NCBI GenBank assembly: GCA_002684575.1
Contig: NYVP01000166.1
Coordinates: 2,554-8,534 of the forward strand
DNA from: Verrucomicrobiales bacterium
GTDB taxonomy: Bacteria > Verrucomicrobiota > Verrucomicrobiia > Verrucomicrobiales > DEV007
Length of the DNA stretch: 5,981 nt
Direction: 5' to 3'
Position 1 is the first letter of the stretch. Every line of letters starts with the position of its first letter. The notes under the pieces were generated by a model. It did not search any database. It saw nothing but the letters and a program-made list of their open reading frames with translations, and was not told where the DNA came from. The translations under genes and the position numbers were made by a program. Positions 1 through 5,942 of the stretch are shown here, in pieces.

Positions 1-152
1 TCAGCTGAACTTGAGCAATTTCCAACAGATTCCGGAAATTTGTTATTAATGTCATAACCAACCACATCAAATCCAGAATCAATTAGCCTATAACTAATTG
101 CGGTGCCGACTAAACCTAAACCAATAATGCCAATCTTATTTTTGTCATTCAT
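1..152 (-). CDS. NAD(P)-binding dehydrogenase, 3-hydroxyisobutyrate dehydrogenase-like (5' part only)
   Basis: This is the first 50 codons of a leftward gene that runs off the left edge of the window. The ATG at 152 gives MNDKNKIGIIGLGLVGTAIS, a beta strand followed by the dinucleotide-binding loop GLGLVG, then a helix and a second strand ending in VVGYDIN. The Asp at that strand end is the usual NAD ribose-binding position. This pattern is typical of the N-terminal Rossmann domain of the 3-hydroxyisobutyrate dehydrogenase / 6-phosphogluconate dehydrogenase superfamily, which oxidises beta-hydroxy acids. The substrate cannot be told, because the catalytic Lys and the C-terminal domain lie outside the window. 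A related NAD-binding fold such as a UDP-sugar dehydrogenase remains possible. No Shine-Dalgarno sequence precedes the ATG. The gene is transcribed divergently from the sulfite-oxidase-like gene, with 75 bp between the two starts. Confidence 0.75.
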   Translation of the reverse strand, partial: MNDKNKIGIIGLGLVGTAISYRLIDSGFDVVGYDINNKFPESVGNCSSSA

Positions 153-201
153 TACAGAGTAAAATAAACATCCATTAAAACCCTAATAGCAATAATTTAA
201 C

Positions 202-218
202 AATCTCAAATAGAGATT
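202..218. repeat. Small inverted repeat in the divergent spacer
   Basis: AATCTC (202-207) and GAGATT (213-218) form a perfect 6-bp inverted repeat around a 5-bp AAATA centre. It ends 9 bp before the TTG start at 228 and contains the only GAG-like ribosome-binding candidate for that start. It lies between two divergent genes, so it could be a small operator or an mRNA hairpin over the start region. A 6-bp repeat in AT-rich DNA can also arise by chance. Confidence 0.3.
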
Positions 219-227
219 TAGTTTACA

Positions 228-1538
228 TTGAAACCAAAAAAATTGGATCATAGACAATTCCTTTTAAAGATATCGATGAAAAAATTTTCTATATCTACTG
301 AGCTCTATGAACAACACCGCCAACTAACACGGCGATACTTTAGGAAATTGGGAATAACTAGCCCATTCATCTTCAATTCAACGAGGTTAGATGACAATGA
401 AGTAACTTGGAATCCTAATGAAGATCAAATTGAAGAAACAGAATACCTGACGCCTGCAGATGAATTTGAAACAATAGAAAGAGGGAATCCTCTGCCATAC
501 AAATCACCTCGTGAAAAGCGTTTAGAAATTGGTATGGAAAGAGAGACATGGAAGCTTAACGTTGTTCCTGATCCAGAAAGCAACAGCGAAATCGAAAACC
601 TCCTATCAAGAGCAAATAATAACGCTTTGGATTTTAAGACCTTAATGAGCTTAGCAGAAAATAAATCTGTAAAGTTCATGAAAGTGATGACTTGTAATAA
701 TTTATCAACACCATTAGGAATGGGACTTTGGGAAGGTGTTCCACTTAGAGACGTTATATGGCTAGCAAAACCAAAAGAAAATATAAGGAGGGTTTTTTAT
801 TATGGTCATCACAACAATGACCCGAAACAAATGTTTCGAAGCTCATTGCCTATTGGTCGTGTTTTAGAAGATCCACCAGGCGATCATCCAGTCATACTAT
901 GTTACAAGCTCAACAACCAATGGCTGTCTGGAGAACGCGGAGGCCCTGTTAGAATGATTGTCCCTGAAGCATATGGTTTCAAATCAGTTAAATGGTTAAA
1001 ATCTGTAGTTTTAAGAAATGAGCCTGCAGCTAACGACACCTATGCTGATGGCAATAATGATATCGACAGTTGGATTAAATCGATGAGCCTCTTCGTGGAG
1101 ACACCAACAAGAATAAAATCTGGTCAACCCATTCCCATAACAGGAATGGCTCAGGTAGGAGTCAGCGGACTAAGCAAAGTTCAGGTTTGGATTAGCCCGG
1201 TCGATAATAAGTGGCCTAAGGAAGATCCCTATTTCACTAAAGCTCCCTGGAAGGAGGCCTCCATTCTTCCTCCTCCAAAAAAATGGGGAGGTGAATTATC
1301 CTCAGGAAAGCTTCCTCAAGGGGTGCGATTCTTTGACAAAGACGGCATACCGAAACATTGGCCAATGAGATATACAATCAGTCACTGGGCCGCATCTCTA
1401 AACAATATAAAAAAGGGGAAATACAATCTTTACTGCCGAACGATTGATAACAACGGAATTGCTCAACCAATGCCAAGACCTTTCAAAAAATCAGGCCGAA
1501 ACTCTATTGATGTATGCCCAATAGAAGTTTATTCCTAA
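228..1538 (+). CDS. Sulfite-oxidase-like molybdopterin-dependent oxidoreductase
   Basis: This 436-residue protein matches the sulfite oxidase family of molybdenum-cofactor enzymes. The Mo-cofactor domain spans about residues 95-265. C156 in MTCNNLS is at the position of the cysteine that ligates molybdenum. Other family blocks follow: LGMGLWEGVPLRDVIW (163-178), FRSSLPIGRVLEDP (203-216) and the phosphate-binding-like GERGGPVRMIVPEAYG (235-250) leading into VKWL. The Ig-like dimerisation domain covers about 285-436, with PITGMAQVGVSGLSKVQVWI. Family members oxidise sulfite or related substrates and pass electrons to a cytochrome; the substrate here is unknown and no cytochrome gene is adjacent. 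The N-terminus has TRRYFRKLG (34-42), which resembles a twin-arginine export motif, but the following segment is hardly hydrophobic. The start is uncertain. TTG at 228 is the first possible start after an in-frame TAG at 219-221, and ATG at 276 (residue 17) is a good alternative. A 112-bp gap separates it from the next gene. Confidence 0.87.
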   Translation: MKPKKLDHRQFLLKISMKKFSISTELYEQHRQLTRRYFRKLGITSPFIFNSTRLDDNEVTWNPNEDQIEETEYLTPADEFETIERGNPLPYKSPREKRLEIGMERETWKLNVVPDPESNSEIENLLSRANNNALDFKTLMSLAENKSVKFMKVMTCNNLSTPLGMGLWEGVPLRDVIWLAKPKENIRRVFYYGHHNNDPKQMFRSSLPIGRVLEDPPGDHPVILCYKLNNQWLSGERGGPVRMIVPEAYGFKSVKWLKSVVLRNEPAANDTYADGNNDIDSWIKSMSLFVETPTRIKSGQPIPITGMAQVGVSGLSKVQVWISPVDNKWPKEDPYFTKAPWKEASILPPPKKWGGELSSGKLPQGVRFFDKDGIPKHWPMRYTISHWAASLNNIKKGKYNLYCRTIDNNGIAQPMPRPFKKSGRNSIDVCPIEVYS

Positions 1539-1650
1539 CATTTATATTAGAAGATATCTTTTATAAAAGTTTTTGAAAATTATAATAGTCATCGGAGTGA
1601 CTTATGGGATAGAACTTTGCTAGACATTTGAAATTATATTTTATTGAAAT

Positions 1651-3177
1651 ATGGATAATAAAAACTCGATAGAGGAAAACTTTAGTGAATTATCACTCTT
1701 TAATATCAATCCGGAATTAGCTGCCTATTTGGATTTAGATTTCTGCACATCAAATCACATTGTCTTGCTAGATGATCCAGCAATTGAAGACCTCGACAAG
1801 ATAAGAGTTGGAGTTCTAAACACTGATGACAAAGAACTTCTTAAAGAAGCGAAAGAGAAATTAGGAAAACCACTAAATCCAATACAACTGAATGCCTATG
1901 AAATTGAAAAGGCTATCTCCATAATTCATGAAACCAAGATTGCAGATGAATCACTGGATACCTTGTCATTAAGCAGCTCCTCAATAATTGATTTTTCTAA
2001 AGATCGCAAACCTAACCTTATCCTTCAAGACATCTTAAGCATCGCACTGCAAAAAAAAGCGAGCGACATTCATATTGAAAGTTACCATAAAGACGCAGAT
2101 TTAAGATTAAGAATCGACAGCGTTTTACACCAGATTACCACTTCCCTTTCACCGACTAATATTGAAAGAGTAATCGCATGCATTAAAATCATTTGTGATC
2201 TTGATCATTTAGAAAGAAAAAGATCTCAGGACGGTAGATTTTCCGCCAATTATGAGGAAGATGGAAAAACGAGAAAGGTCGACTTTAGAGTATCAATCAT
2301 ACCAGGAAGTTACGGACAAGAGGTAGTTATCCGTGTCATCGACCCGAAAAGAGTCATTCTTGAATTAGATGGATTAGGAATGTCCCCCAGCATTTTAAAA
2401 TCTTATTCACGCATGGTGAGTTATCCCAATGGACTACTTTTAACTACCGGACCAACTGGATCAGGCAAGACTTCCACTCTCTATGCTTCAGTCCAAACCT
2501 TGGTAAATAAAAACCTCAAGGTAATGACCGCTGAGGACCCAGTTGAGCGAGAATTACCCAAGGTTAATCAGAAAAGCACGAATGAGTTTATGGATTTTGC
2601 TGATTACGTAAGAACCTTTCTTCGACAAAACCCTGACGCGATTCTAGTTGGTGAAATAAGAGACAACGAAACTGCAGAAATTGCCATTAAGGCCTCAACA
2701 ACAGGGCATCTCGTTTTGAGCAGCTTGCATACTCGTAGCGCAATCGGAACCATAACGCGATTGAGAAATTTAGGTATTACTGATGACTATATCTCGAGCA
2801 ATCTTCTTGGGGCAATCGGGCAACGACTGATAAGAAAAATATGTAACGATTGCAAAGAGGAAAATACACCCGATGATGAACTTATGAGTCTTTTTTATGA
2901 AAAACCCGTTAAAACGAAATATTACTATGGAAAGGGTTGTGAAGTATGTAATGGTACCGGATTTGATGGACTAATGGGTATTTACGAACTCTTTTTCCCA
3001 AATAACGAGATTTCAATCGCAATTGGAGAAGGATCCCCAACAAGTGAAATTAGAGAATTAGCGAACAAGCACGGCTTTACCCCGTTAGTTGAGGACGCGC
3101 TCAAAAAAGTACACGAAGGTGCAACCACTTTAGAAGAAGTAGCTAGGCGCATTGGACCTAAATTCCCTCATGCTTAA
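1651..3177 (+). CDS. Type II secretion / type IV pilus assembly ATPase, GspE/PilB family
   Basis: This is a 508-residue cytoplasmic hexameric ATPase of the kind that powers pseudopilus or pilus assembly. Residues 20-92 resemble the GspE N-terminal domain, with IRVGVLNTDD and a final EIEKAI helix. The ATPase core follows: ASDIHIES (137-144), ERKRSQDGR (188-196) and FRVSIIPGSYGQEVVIRVID. Walker A is GPTGSGKT (267-274), the Asp box is TAEDPVE (293-299), Walker B is AILVGEIRD (330-338) with the catalytic Glu335, and the His box is STTGHLVLSSLHT (349-361). Cysteines 398, 401, 430 and 433 form the paired CxxC zinc site typical of GspE and PilB and absent from PilT-type retraction ATPases. All key residues are present, so it is probably functional. 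The ATG at 1651 has only A/T-rich DNA before it. No GspF, GspD or pilin gene is in the window, so GspE and PilB cannot be told apart. The stop is 16 bp before the likely start of the secreted zincin gene, suggesting co-transcription. Confidence 0.93.
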   Translation: MDNKNSIEENFSELSLFNINPELAAYLDLDFCTSNHIVLLDDPAIEDLDKIRVGVLNTDDKELLKEAKEKLGKPLNPIQLNAYEIEKAISIIHETKIADESLDTLSLSSSSIIDFSKDRKPNLILQDILSIALQKKASDIHIESYHKDADLRLRIDSVLHQITTSLSPTNIERVIACIKIICDLDHLERKRSQDGRFSANYEEDGKTRKVDFRVSIIPGSYGQEVVIRVIDPKRVILELDGLGMSPSILKSYSRMVSYPNGLLLTTGPTGSGKTSTLYASVQTLVNKNLKVMTAEDPVERELPKVNQKSTNEFMDFADYVRTFLRQNPDAILVGEIRDNETAEIAIKASTTGHLVLSSLHTRSAIGTITRLRNLGITDDYISSNLLGAIGQRLIRKICNDCKEENTPDDELMSLFYEKPVKTKYYYGKGCEVCNGTGFDGLMGIYELFFPNNEISIAIGEGSPTSEIRELANKHGFTPLVEDALKKVHEGATTLEEVARRIGPKFPHA

Positions 3178-3193
3178 ACTATCCCAGTTATTA

Positions 3194-3973
3194 ATGAAAA
3201 GAATTCTAGTACCAAATCTTTTAGTTATTGCTTTATTGATTACAAGCAATTTGGCTTTAGCGGAGATCGTGTCTTTCAAAGATAAGGATAAAACTTGGAA
3301 ATACGATCTGAGTAATGTGCTTGGCTGGAAGCTCTATGTTGAAGAATCAGTTTCTAAACAAAAAGACTTAGACAAAATCATAAAAAAGGAAGTCACTGAT
3401 AGCATAAAGAGATTTATTAATGTGGTACCCAAGGAATCTCTTGAATTTCTAAAAACCATACCGATTTGGGTAAGTAATGAGCCCACCTATCCTTTGAGAG
3501 AAAATGAACGTGGGGTTATCCCTTTTCACCATGACGAAAATTGGCTTAGAGATCATGGATTAAATCCTCACATGGCTCCTGGCGTACATGTAATTAACCC
3601 AGAGGCAGCGCTAGTTGAACACAAGATATTTGAGTGGGGGCCAATGACCATGCTTCATGAGTTAGCACATGCCTATCATATCGTTCACTTAGGCTATGAT
3701 GACCCCAATATTACCAAGTCATTTACCAAAGCCATGGCAAGGGGCCTATACCTCAAAGTACCTGATAGAAAGGATAAAGAAAAGCTAGTCAAAGCATATG
3801 CCGCTTCAAATAAAGCTGAATACTTTGCTGAAGCGACGGAGGCATATTTTGGTCATAATGATTGGTTTCCACACAATAGAAAAGAACTTAAAAAATATGA
3901 CCCAGGTGGATTTAAAATGGTCGAACAAGCGTGGGGAGTTAAAACAAAAGAAAAAACAAAACCATCAAAGTAG
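3194..3973 (+). CDS. Secreted zincin-type metallopeptidase-like protein (HELAH)
   Basis: With the ATG at 3194 the product has 259 residues and begins MKRILVPNLLVIALLITSNL, a clear Sec signal peptide with a likely cut after ALA (residue 23). I chose this start for that reason. The frame is also open from ATG 3170 (8-bp overlap with the ATPase stop) and TTG 3152, but those would add a useless polar leader. The mature protein carries TMLHELAHAYH, a zinc-binding HExxH motif at residues 155-159. About 50 residues later comes NKAEYFAEATEAYFGHND, whose Glu209 is a good third zinc ligand in the gluzincin manner, similar in layout to the anthrax lethal-factor-type (M34-like) catalytic core. The likely role is an exported peptidase, or at least a zinc-binding zincin fold; substrate unknown. 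The Lys-rich tail (KTKEKTKPSK) follows the domain. The gene sits between the secretion ATPase and the hydrolase, 44 bp before the latter. Confidence 0.85.
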   Translation: MKRILVPNLLVIALLITSNLALAEIVSFKDKDKTWKYDLSNVLGWKLYVEESVSKQKDLDKIIKKEVTDSIKRFINVVPKESLEFLKTIPIWVSNEPTYPLRENERGVIPFHHDENWLRDHGLNPHMAPGVHVINPEAALVEHKIFEWGPMTMLHELAHAYHIVHLGYDDPNITKSFTKAMARGLYLKVPDRKDKEKLVKAYAASNKAEYFAEATEAYFGHNDWFPHNRKELKKYDPGGFKMVEQAWGVKTKEKTKPSK

Positions 3974-4017
3974 GTATAAATTTTCTTTGAATACTGTCCC
4001 CACATCGAACTGGGTTC

Positions 4018-5163
4018 ATGATCATGAATATGCATAAAACTTTTACCTTTGTTTACCTTGTTTGCATATTTGTCTCAAAATCATTTAGTCAAGACTCCCC
4101 TTTTGTTACTTATCCAAAAGAAACTTCTGACTATTTGAAACGCATCCAAACTGGAAAAGCTAAATACAAATACAATCCGAATATTAATTTTAAAGAATGG
4201 CAAATACAGGCAAGAAAGGAATTATCTAAAATCATTGGGCTCGATAAAATCTCTCAAGAGCTAGAAGGGTTTAAGCCTTCAATTATCCAGATCAAGGAAG
4301 AAGATATTGATGATAATTATATAAGGACCCTATATCATATTGAAACAGAACCTGGGATTAAGGTGCCCTTTTATTTGTTAGTCCCTAAAAATAGACAGCT
4401 CAGGAAAAAGCACCCTCTCCTCCTCTGTACACACGGTCATGACCTTGATGGGCTCCACTCCTATGCTGGAGCCTACATCAATAAATCGCATCGCGATAAA
4501 ATTCTTGGTAGAGATGGAAACATTGCAGAACAGGCTGTTCTCAAAGGAATGATTTCAATTGCGCCAGCCACTAGAGGTCTTGCTAAGGAAGTACTCATAC
4601 CAGATCCAAAAGGCCGTCATGGGAACCGACCATGTAGAGCTCAATTAATGCACTGTCTTATTTCAGGCAGAACTCCAACCGCTGAAAGAGTTTGGGATAT
4701 GCAAAAAATACTCGATTGGGCCTTAAAGGATTCACGAATTAATCGTGAAATGATCATCATGACAGGCAATTCAGGCGGCGGCGTCCTCACTGCCTATACA
4801 TCAGCACTAGATGAGCGGATCAAAGTTTCATTACCTAGCTGTTCCTTCACCTCAATAACCAGCAACACCGGTTACATCTTCCACTGTGATTGTTGCGCTA
4901 TTCCTGGTATTAAAGATTGGGGGAATTTCAGTGATCTTGGCGGTTTAATCGCACCAAGAAGGCTTCTAATTGTACATGGAATAAAGGATGGGCTTCACAG
5001 CAAAATCGATGTGGAAAGAACTACAGACGCAATCAAAGCAATTTACTCAGACAGGAAGGCAAGCGACAAAATGTCAATGCGTTGGGGCAAGTCAGGGCAT
5101 CAATTCTACCCAGACATTATGTGGCCTTTTATTCAAAAGGCTTTAGCTGGAATATCTAAATAG
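4018..5163 (+). CDS. Secreted alpha/beta hydrolase, acetylxylan-esterase / dienelactone-hydrolase-like
   Basis: The 381-residue product starts with a signal peptide (TFTFVYLVCIFVSKSFS, likely cut before QDS near residue 25), so it probably acts outside the cytoplasm. Any of three close ATGs (4018, 4024, 4030) could be the start; none has a clear ribosome-binding site. The hydrolase fold covers about residues 100-378. THGHD (138-142) is the oxyanion-hole segment and GNSGGG (250-255) is the nucleophile elbow with Ser252. Asp324 in HGIKDG and His361 in SGHQFYP complete the triad. IFHCDCCAIPG (287-297) and LGGLIAPRRLLIVHG (307-321) match blocks I recognise from planctomycete and verrucomicrobial hydrolases related to acetylxylan esterase (AXE1) and Abhydrolase_7. 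The likely reaction is cleavage of a carboxylic ester, perhaps on a polysaccharide; the substrate is inference. The TAG stop lies 6 bp from the stop of the full-length convergent SHD1 frame, and no rightward terminator is visible. Confidence 0.87.
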   Translation: MIMNMHKTFTFVYLVCIFVSKSFSQDSPFVTYPKETSDYLKRIQTGKAKYKYNPNINFKEWQIQARKELSKIIGLDKISQELEGFKPSIIQIKEEDIDDNYIRTLYHIETEPGIKVPFYLLVPKNRQLRKKHPLLLCTHGHDLDGLHSYAGAYINKSHRDKILGRDGNIAEQAVLKGMISIAPATRGLAKEVLIPDPKGRHGNRPCRAQLMHCLISGRTPTAERVWDMQKILDWALKDSRINREMIIMTGNSGGGVLTAYTSALDERIKVSLPSCSFTSITSNTGYIFHCDCCAIPGIKDWGNFSDLGGLIAPRRLLIVHGIKDGLHSKIDVERTTDAIKAIYSDRKASDKMSMRWGKSGHQFYPDIMWPFIQKALAGISK

Positions 5164-5164
5164 G

Positions 5165-5201
5165 AAAAATTAAAGTCCGGCAGAAAGATTTTCTGAGGAC
5201 C
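5165..5201 (-). terminator. Intrinsic terminator of the leftward SHD1 gene
   Basis: Read on the minus strand, GTCC then CAGAAA pair with TTTCTG then GGAC around an ATC loop, with a T against CC internal loop, giving ten base pairs. TTTAATTTTT follows directly (5174-5165). The stem overlaps the last codons and the TAA (5170-5172) of the frame that continues past the TGA at 5326. Its position suggests transcripts of the SHD1 gene normally end here. On the plus strand the hairpin has no U-tract, so it should not stop the hydrolase transcript. Confidence 0.65.
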
Positions 5202-5325
5202 AGGCGCCTCTAAATCCACTTGGATAGGCTACCTCTTTAATCTCCTGACCGTCTTTAAAGAATTTGACGATCACTCCTTTTACTCTGTCGGTGCGCGAAC
5301 TCGCGCGGGGTGGTCTAGACTTGGT
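5170..5325 (-). pseudogene. C-terminal remainder of the SHD1 protein beyond an in-frame TGA
   Basis: Directly after the TGA at 5326-5328 the same reading frame stays open for 51 codons and ends at TAA 5170-5172. It encodes TKSRPPRASSRTDRVKGVIV followed by KFFKDGQEIKEVAYPSGFRG and a short tail. A charged RxDRVKGVxVKFFxDG block followed by a Pro-Ser turn resembles the usual C-terminal end of these verrucomicrobial SHD1-type secreted proteins (family knowledge from memory, not a search). It has no start codon of its own in a sensible place and no upstream leader, so it is not a separate gene. It is either the cut-off end of a broken gene or reached by readthrough or recoding of the TGA. With it the protein would be about 243 residues long instead of 191. 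Confidence 0.6.
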
Positions 5326-5374
5326 TCATGTACCTCCAGCACACTCAGATGCTGGCAGTGGTCTAATCTTGGTT
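5293..5374. repeat. 48-bp-spaced direct repeats with two hairpins around the TGA
   Basis: TGGTCTAGACTTGGTT (5311-5326) and TGGTCTAATCTTGGTT (5359-5374) match at 14 of 16 bases and are exactly 48 bp (16 codons) apart. On the coding strand each copy is followed by an inverted repeat: CCAGCA/TGCTGG with an 8-base loop (5336-5355) and GCGCGA/TCGCGC (5293-5306). The stretch 5281-5360 is about 59% G+C by hand count, well above its surroundings. The in-frame TGA is at the boundary between the two units. Confidence 0.6.
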
Positions 5375-5901
5375 AATTTAACTTTCTCGGTAGTTAAATC
5401 CTGACCTGTTCTAGGAGTAATTGAACTGATAGTAGTTTTACCGCTAGCAACAAGGTCCTGATTTTTGGCTCCCTTCACACCATCAACGGTGTAAAAAATC
5501 TGATACTTAACATCAATATTTTCAAAAGGGTTTGTACCATTATTCCATACATTAAGTTTGAATCCTGAATCGTAGGAAGAAATTCTGGCATTATCAGTTT
5601 TTCTTTCAGAGGTCTTCTCTTCTTGATCAGAAATTCTGATAGCCAACTTACGTGCAGCCATCGTTGTCTGATACCAAGAAACTAGATACTTATTATCCTC
5701 TTCACATAAAGCTTTAACAGGAAAGGTCATTACCTTACCACCTTCTCTGACCATTTTAACAGTTCCCTTCGCTTGGGAATAGTCGAGGACTTTAGCCTTC
5801 AGGGTTTTTGATCCATCAGCACTGGTAAATGTACGCATTTCTGCTCCAGCAGAAAAAGCCATACTGATGATTAAAAAAGAAAACAGTGTGAATATCTTCA
5901 T
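5326..5901 (-). CDS. Secreted SHD1-domain protein, ended early by an in-frame TGA
   Basis: As it stands the gene gives 191 residues from the ATG at 5901. It begins MKIFTLFSFLIISMAFSAGA, a Sec signal peptide with a likely cut after AGA at residue 20. A longer frame from TTG 5937 only adds 12 charged residues before this signal and is less likely. Residues 21-78 resemble the small SLA1 homology domain 1 (SHD1) module common in secreted proteins of Planctomycetes and Verrucomicrobia: MRTFTSADGSKTLKAKVLDY, then GTVKMVREGGKVMTFPVKAL and a WY end. A Lys/Glu-rich linker (84-104) leads to a beta-rich domain (106-178) with FKLNVWNNGTNPFENIDVKY, probably an extracytoplasmic binding fold. The function of the family is not known to me. 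The frame stops at TGA 5326-5328 after ECAGGT but reads on in the same frame to 5170, where a terminator lies. The truncated end falls in a GC-rich repeat patch, so this may be a broken gene. Confidence 0.78.
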   Translation of the reverse strand: MKIFTLFSFLIISMAFSAGAEMRTFTSADGSKTLKAKVLDYSQAKGTVKMVREGGKVMTFPVKALCEEDNKYLVSWYQTTMAARKLAIRISDQEEKTSERKTDNARISSYDSGFKLNVWNNGTNPFENIDVKYQIFYTVDGVKGAKNQDLVASGKTTISSITPRTGQDLTTEKVKLTKIRPLPASECAGGT

Positions 5902-5914
5902 AATCTTATGTATG

Positions 5915-5942
5915 ATTATCTCATTTTTACAACGCAAAGCAA
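5915..5942 (-). promoter_or_regulatory. Possible sigma-70-like promoter of the SHD1 gene
   Basis: On the minus strand TTGCTT (5942-5937) and GATAAT (5920-5915) are separated by 16 bp. The -10 box differs from TATAAT at one base; the -35 box matches only half of TTGACA. Transcription would begin about 7 bp later, leaving a leader of only some 6-8 bases before the ATG at 5901. This is a weak prediction in AT-rich DNA. Confidence 0.25.

Noticed and set aside
425..679. Open frame of 84 codons on the minus strand
   Set aside because: It lies wholly inside the sulfite-oxidase-like gene on the other strand, has no recognisable domain and the sense gene has clear family motifs.
1551..1574. AAGATATCTT and CTTTTATAAAAG palindromes followed by T5 as a terminator of the Mo-enzyme gene
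   Set aside because: The stems are only 4-5 bp of A/T pairs once a loop is allowed, too weak for an intrinsic terminator.
1581..1602. TATAAT at 1581-1586 next to AGTCA/TGACT (1587-1602) as promoter and operator of the secretion ATPase gene
   Set aside because: No -35-like hexamer lies 16-18 bp upstream, and a 5-bp inverted repeat is within chance; a promoter in this 112-bp gap is likely but cannot be located.
3152..3193. Upstream TTG (3152) and ATG (3170) starts for the zincin
   Set aside because: They place a polar leader ahead of an excellent signal peptide starting at ATG 3194; translational coupling from 3170 is possible but less likely.
3853..4035. Open frame of 60 codons on the minus strand
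   Set aside because: It is antisense to the zincin end and the hydrolase start, with no motif or ribosome-binding site.
3798..4037. Open frame on the plus strand overlapping the zincin end
   Set aside because: It is a frame-shifted reading of the zincin's zinc-ligand region, with Lys/Asn-rich, domain-free sequence, and it overlaps the start of the hydrolase.
5326..5328. UGA read as Trp or Gly throughout the genome
   Set aside because: No other complete gene has an internal TGA, and Trp is encoded by TGG many times in the same window.
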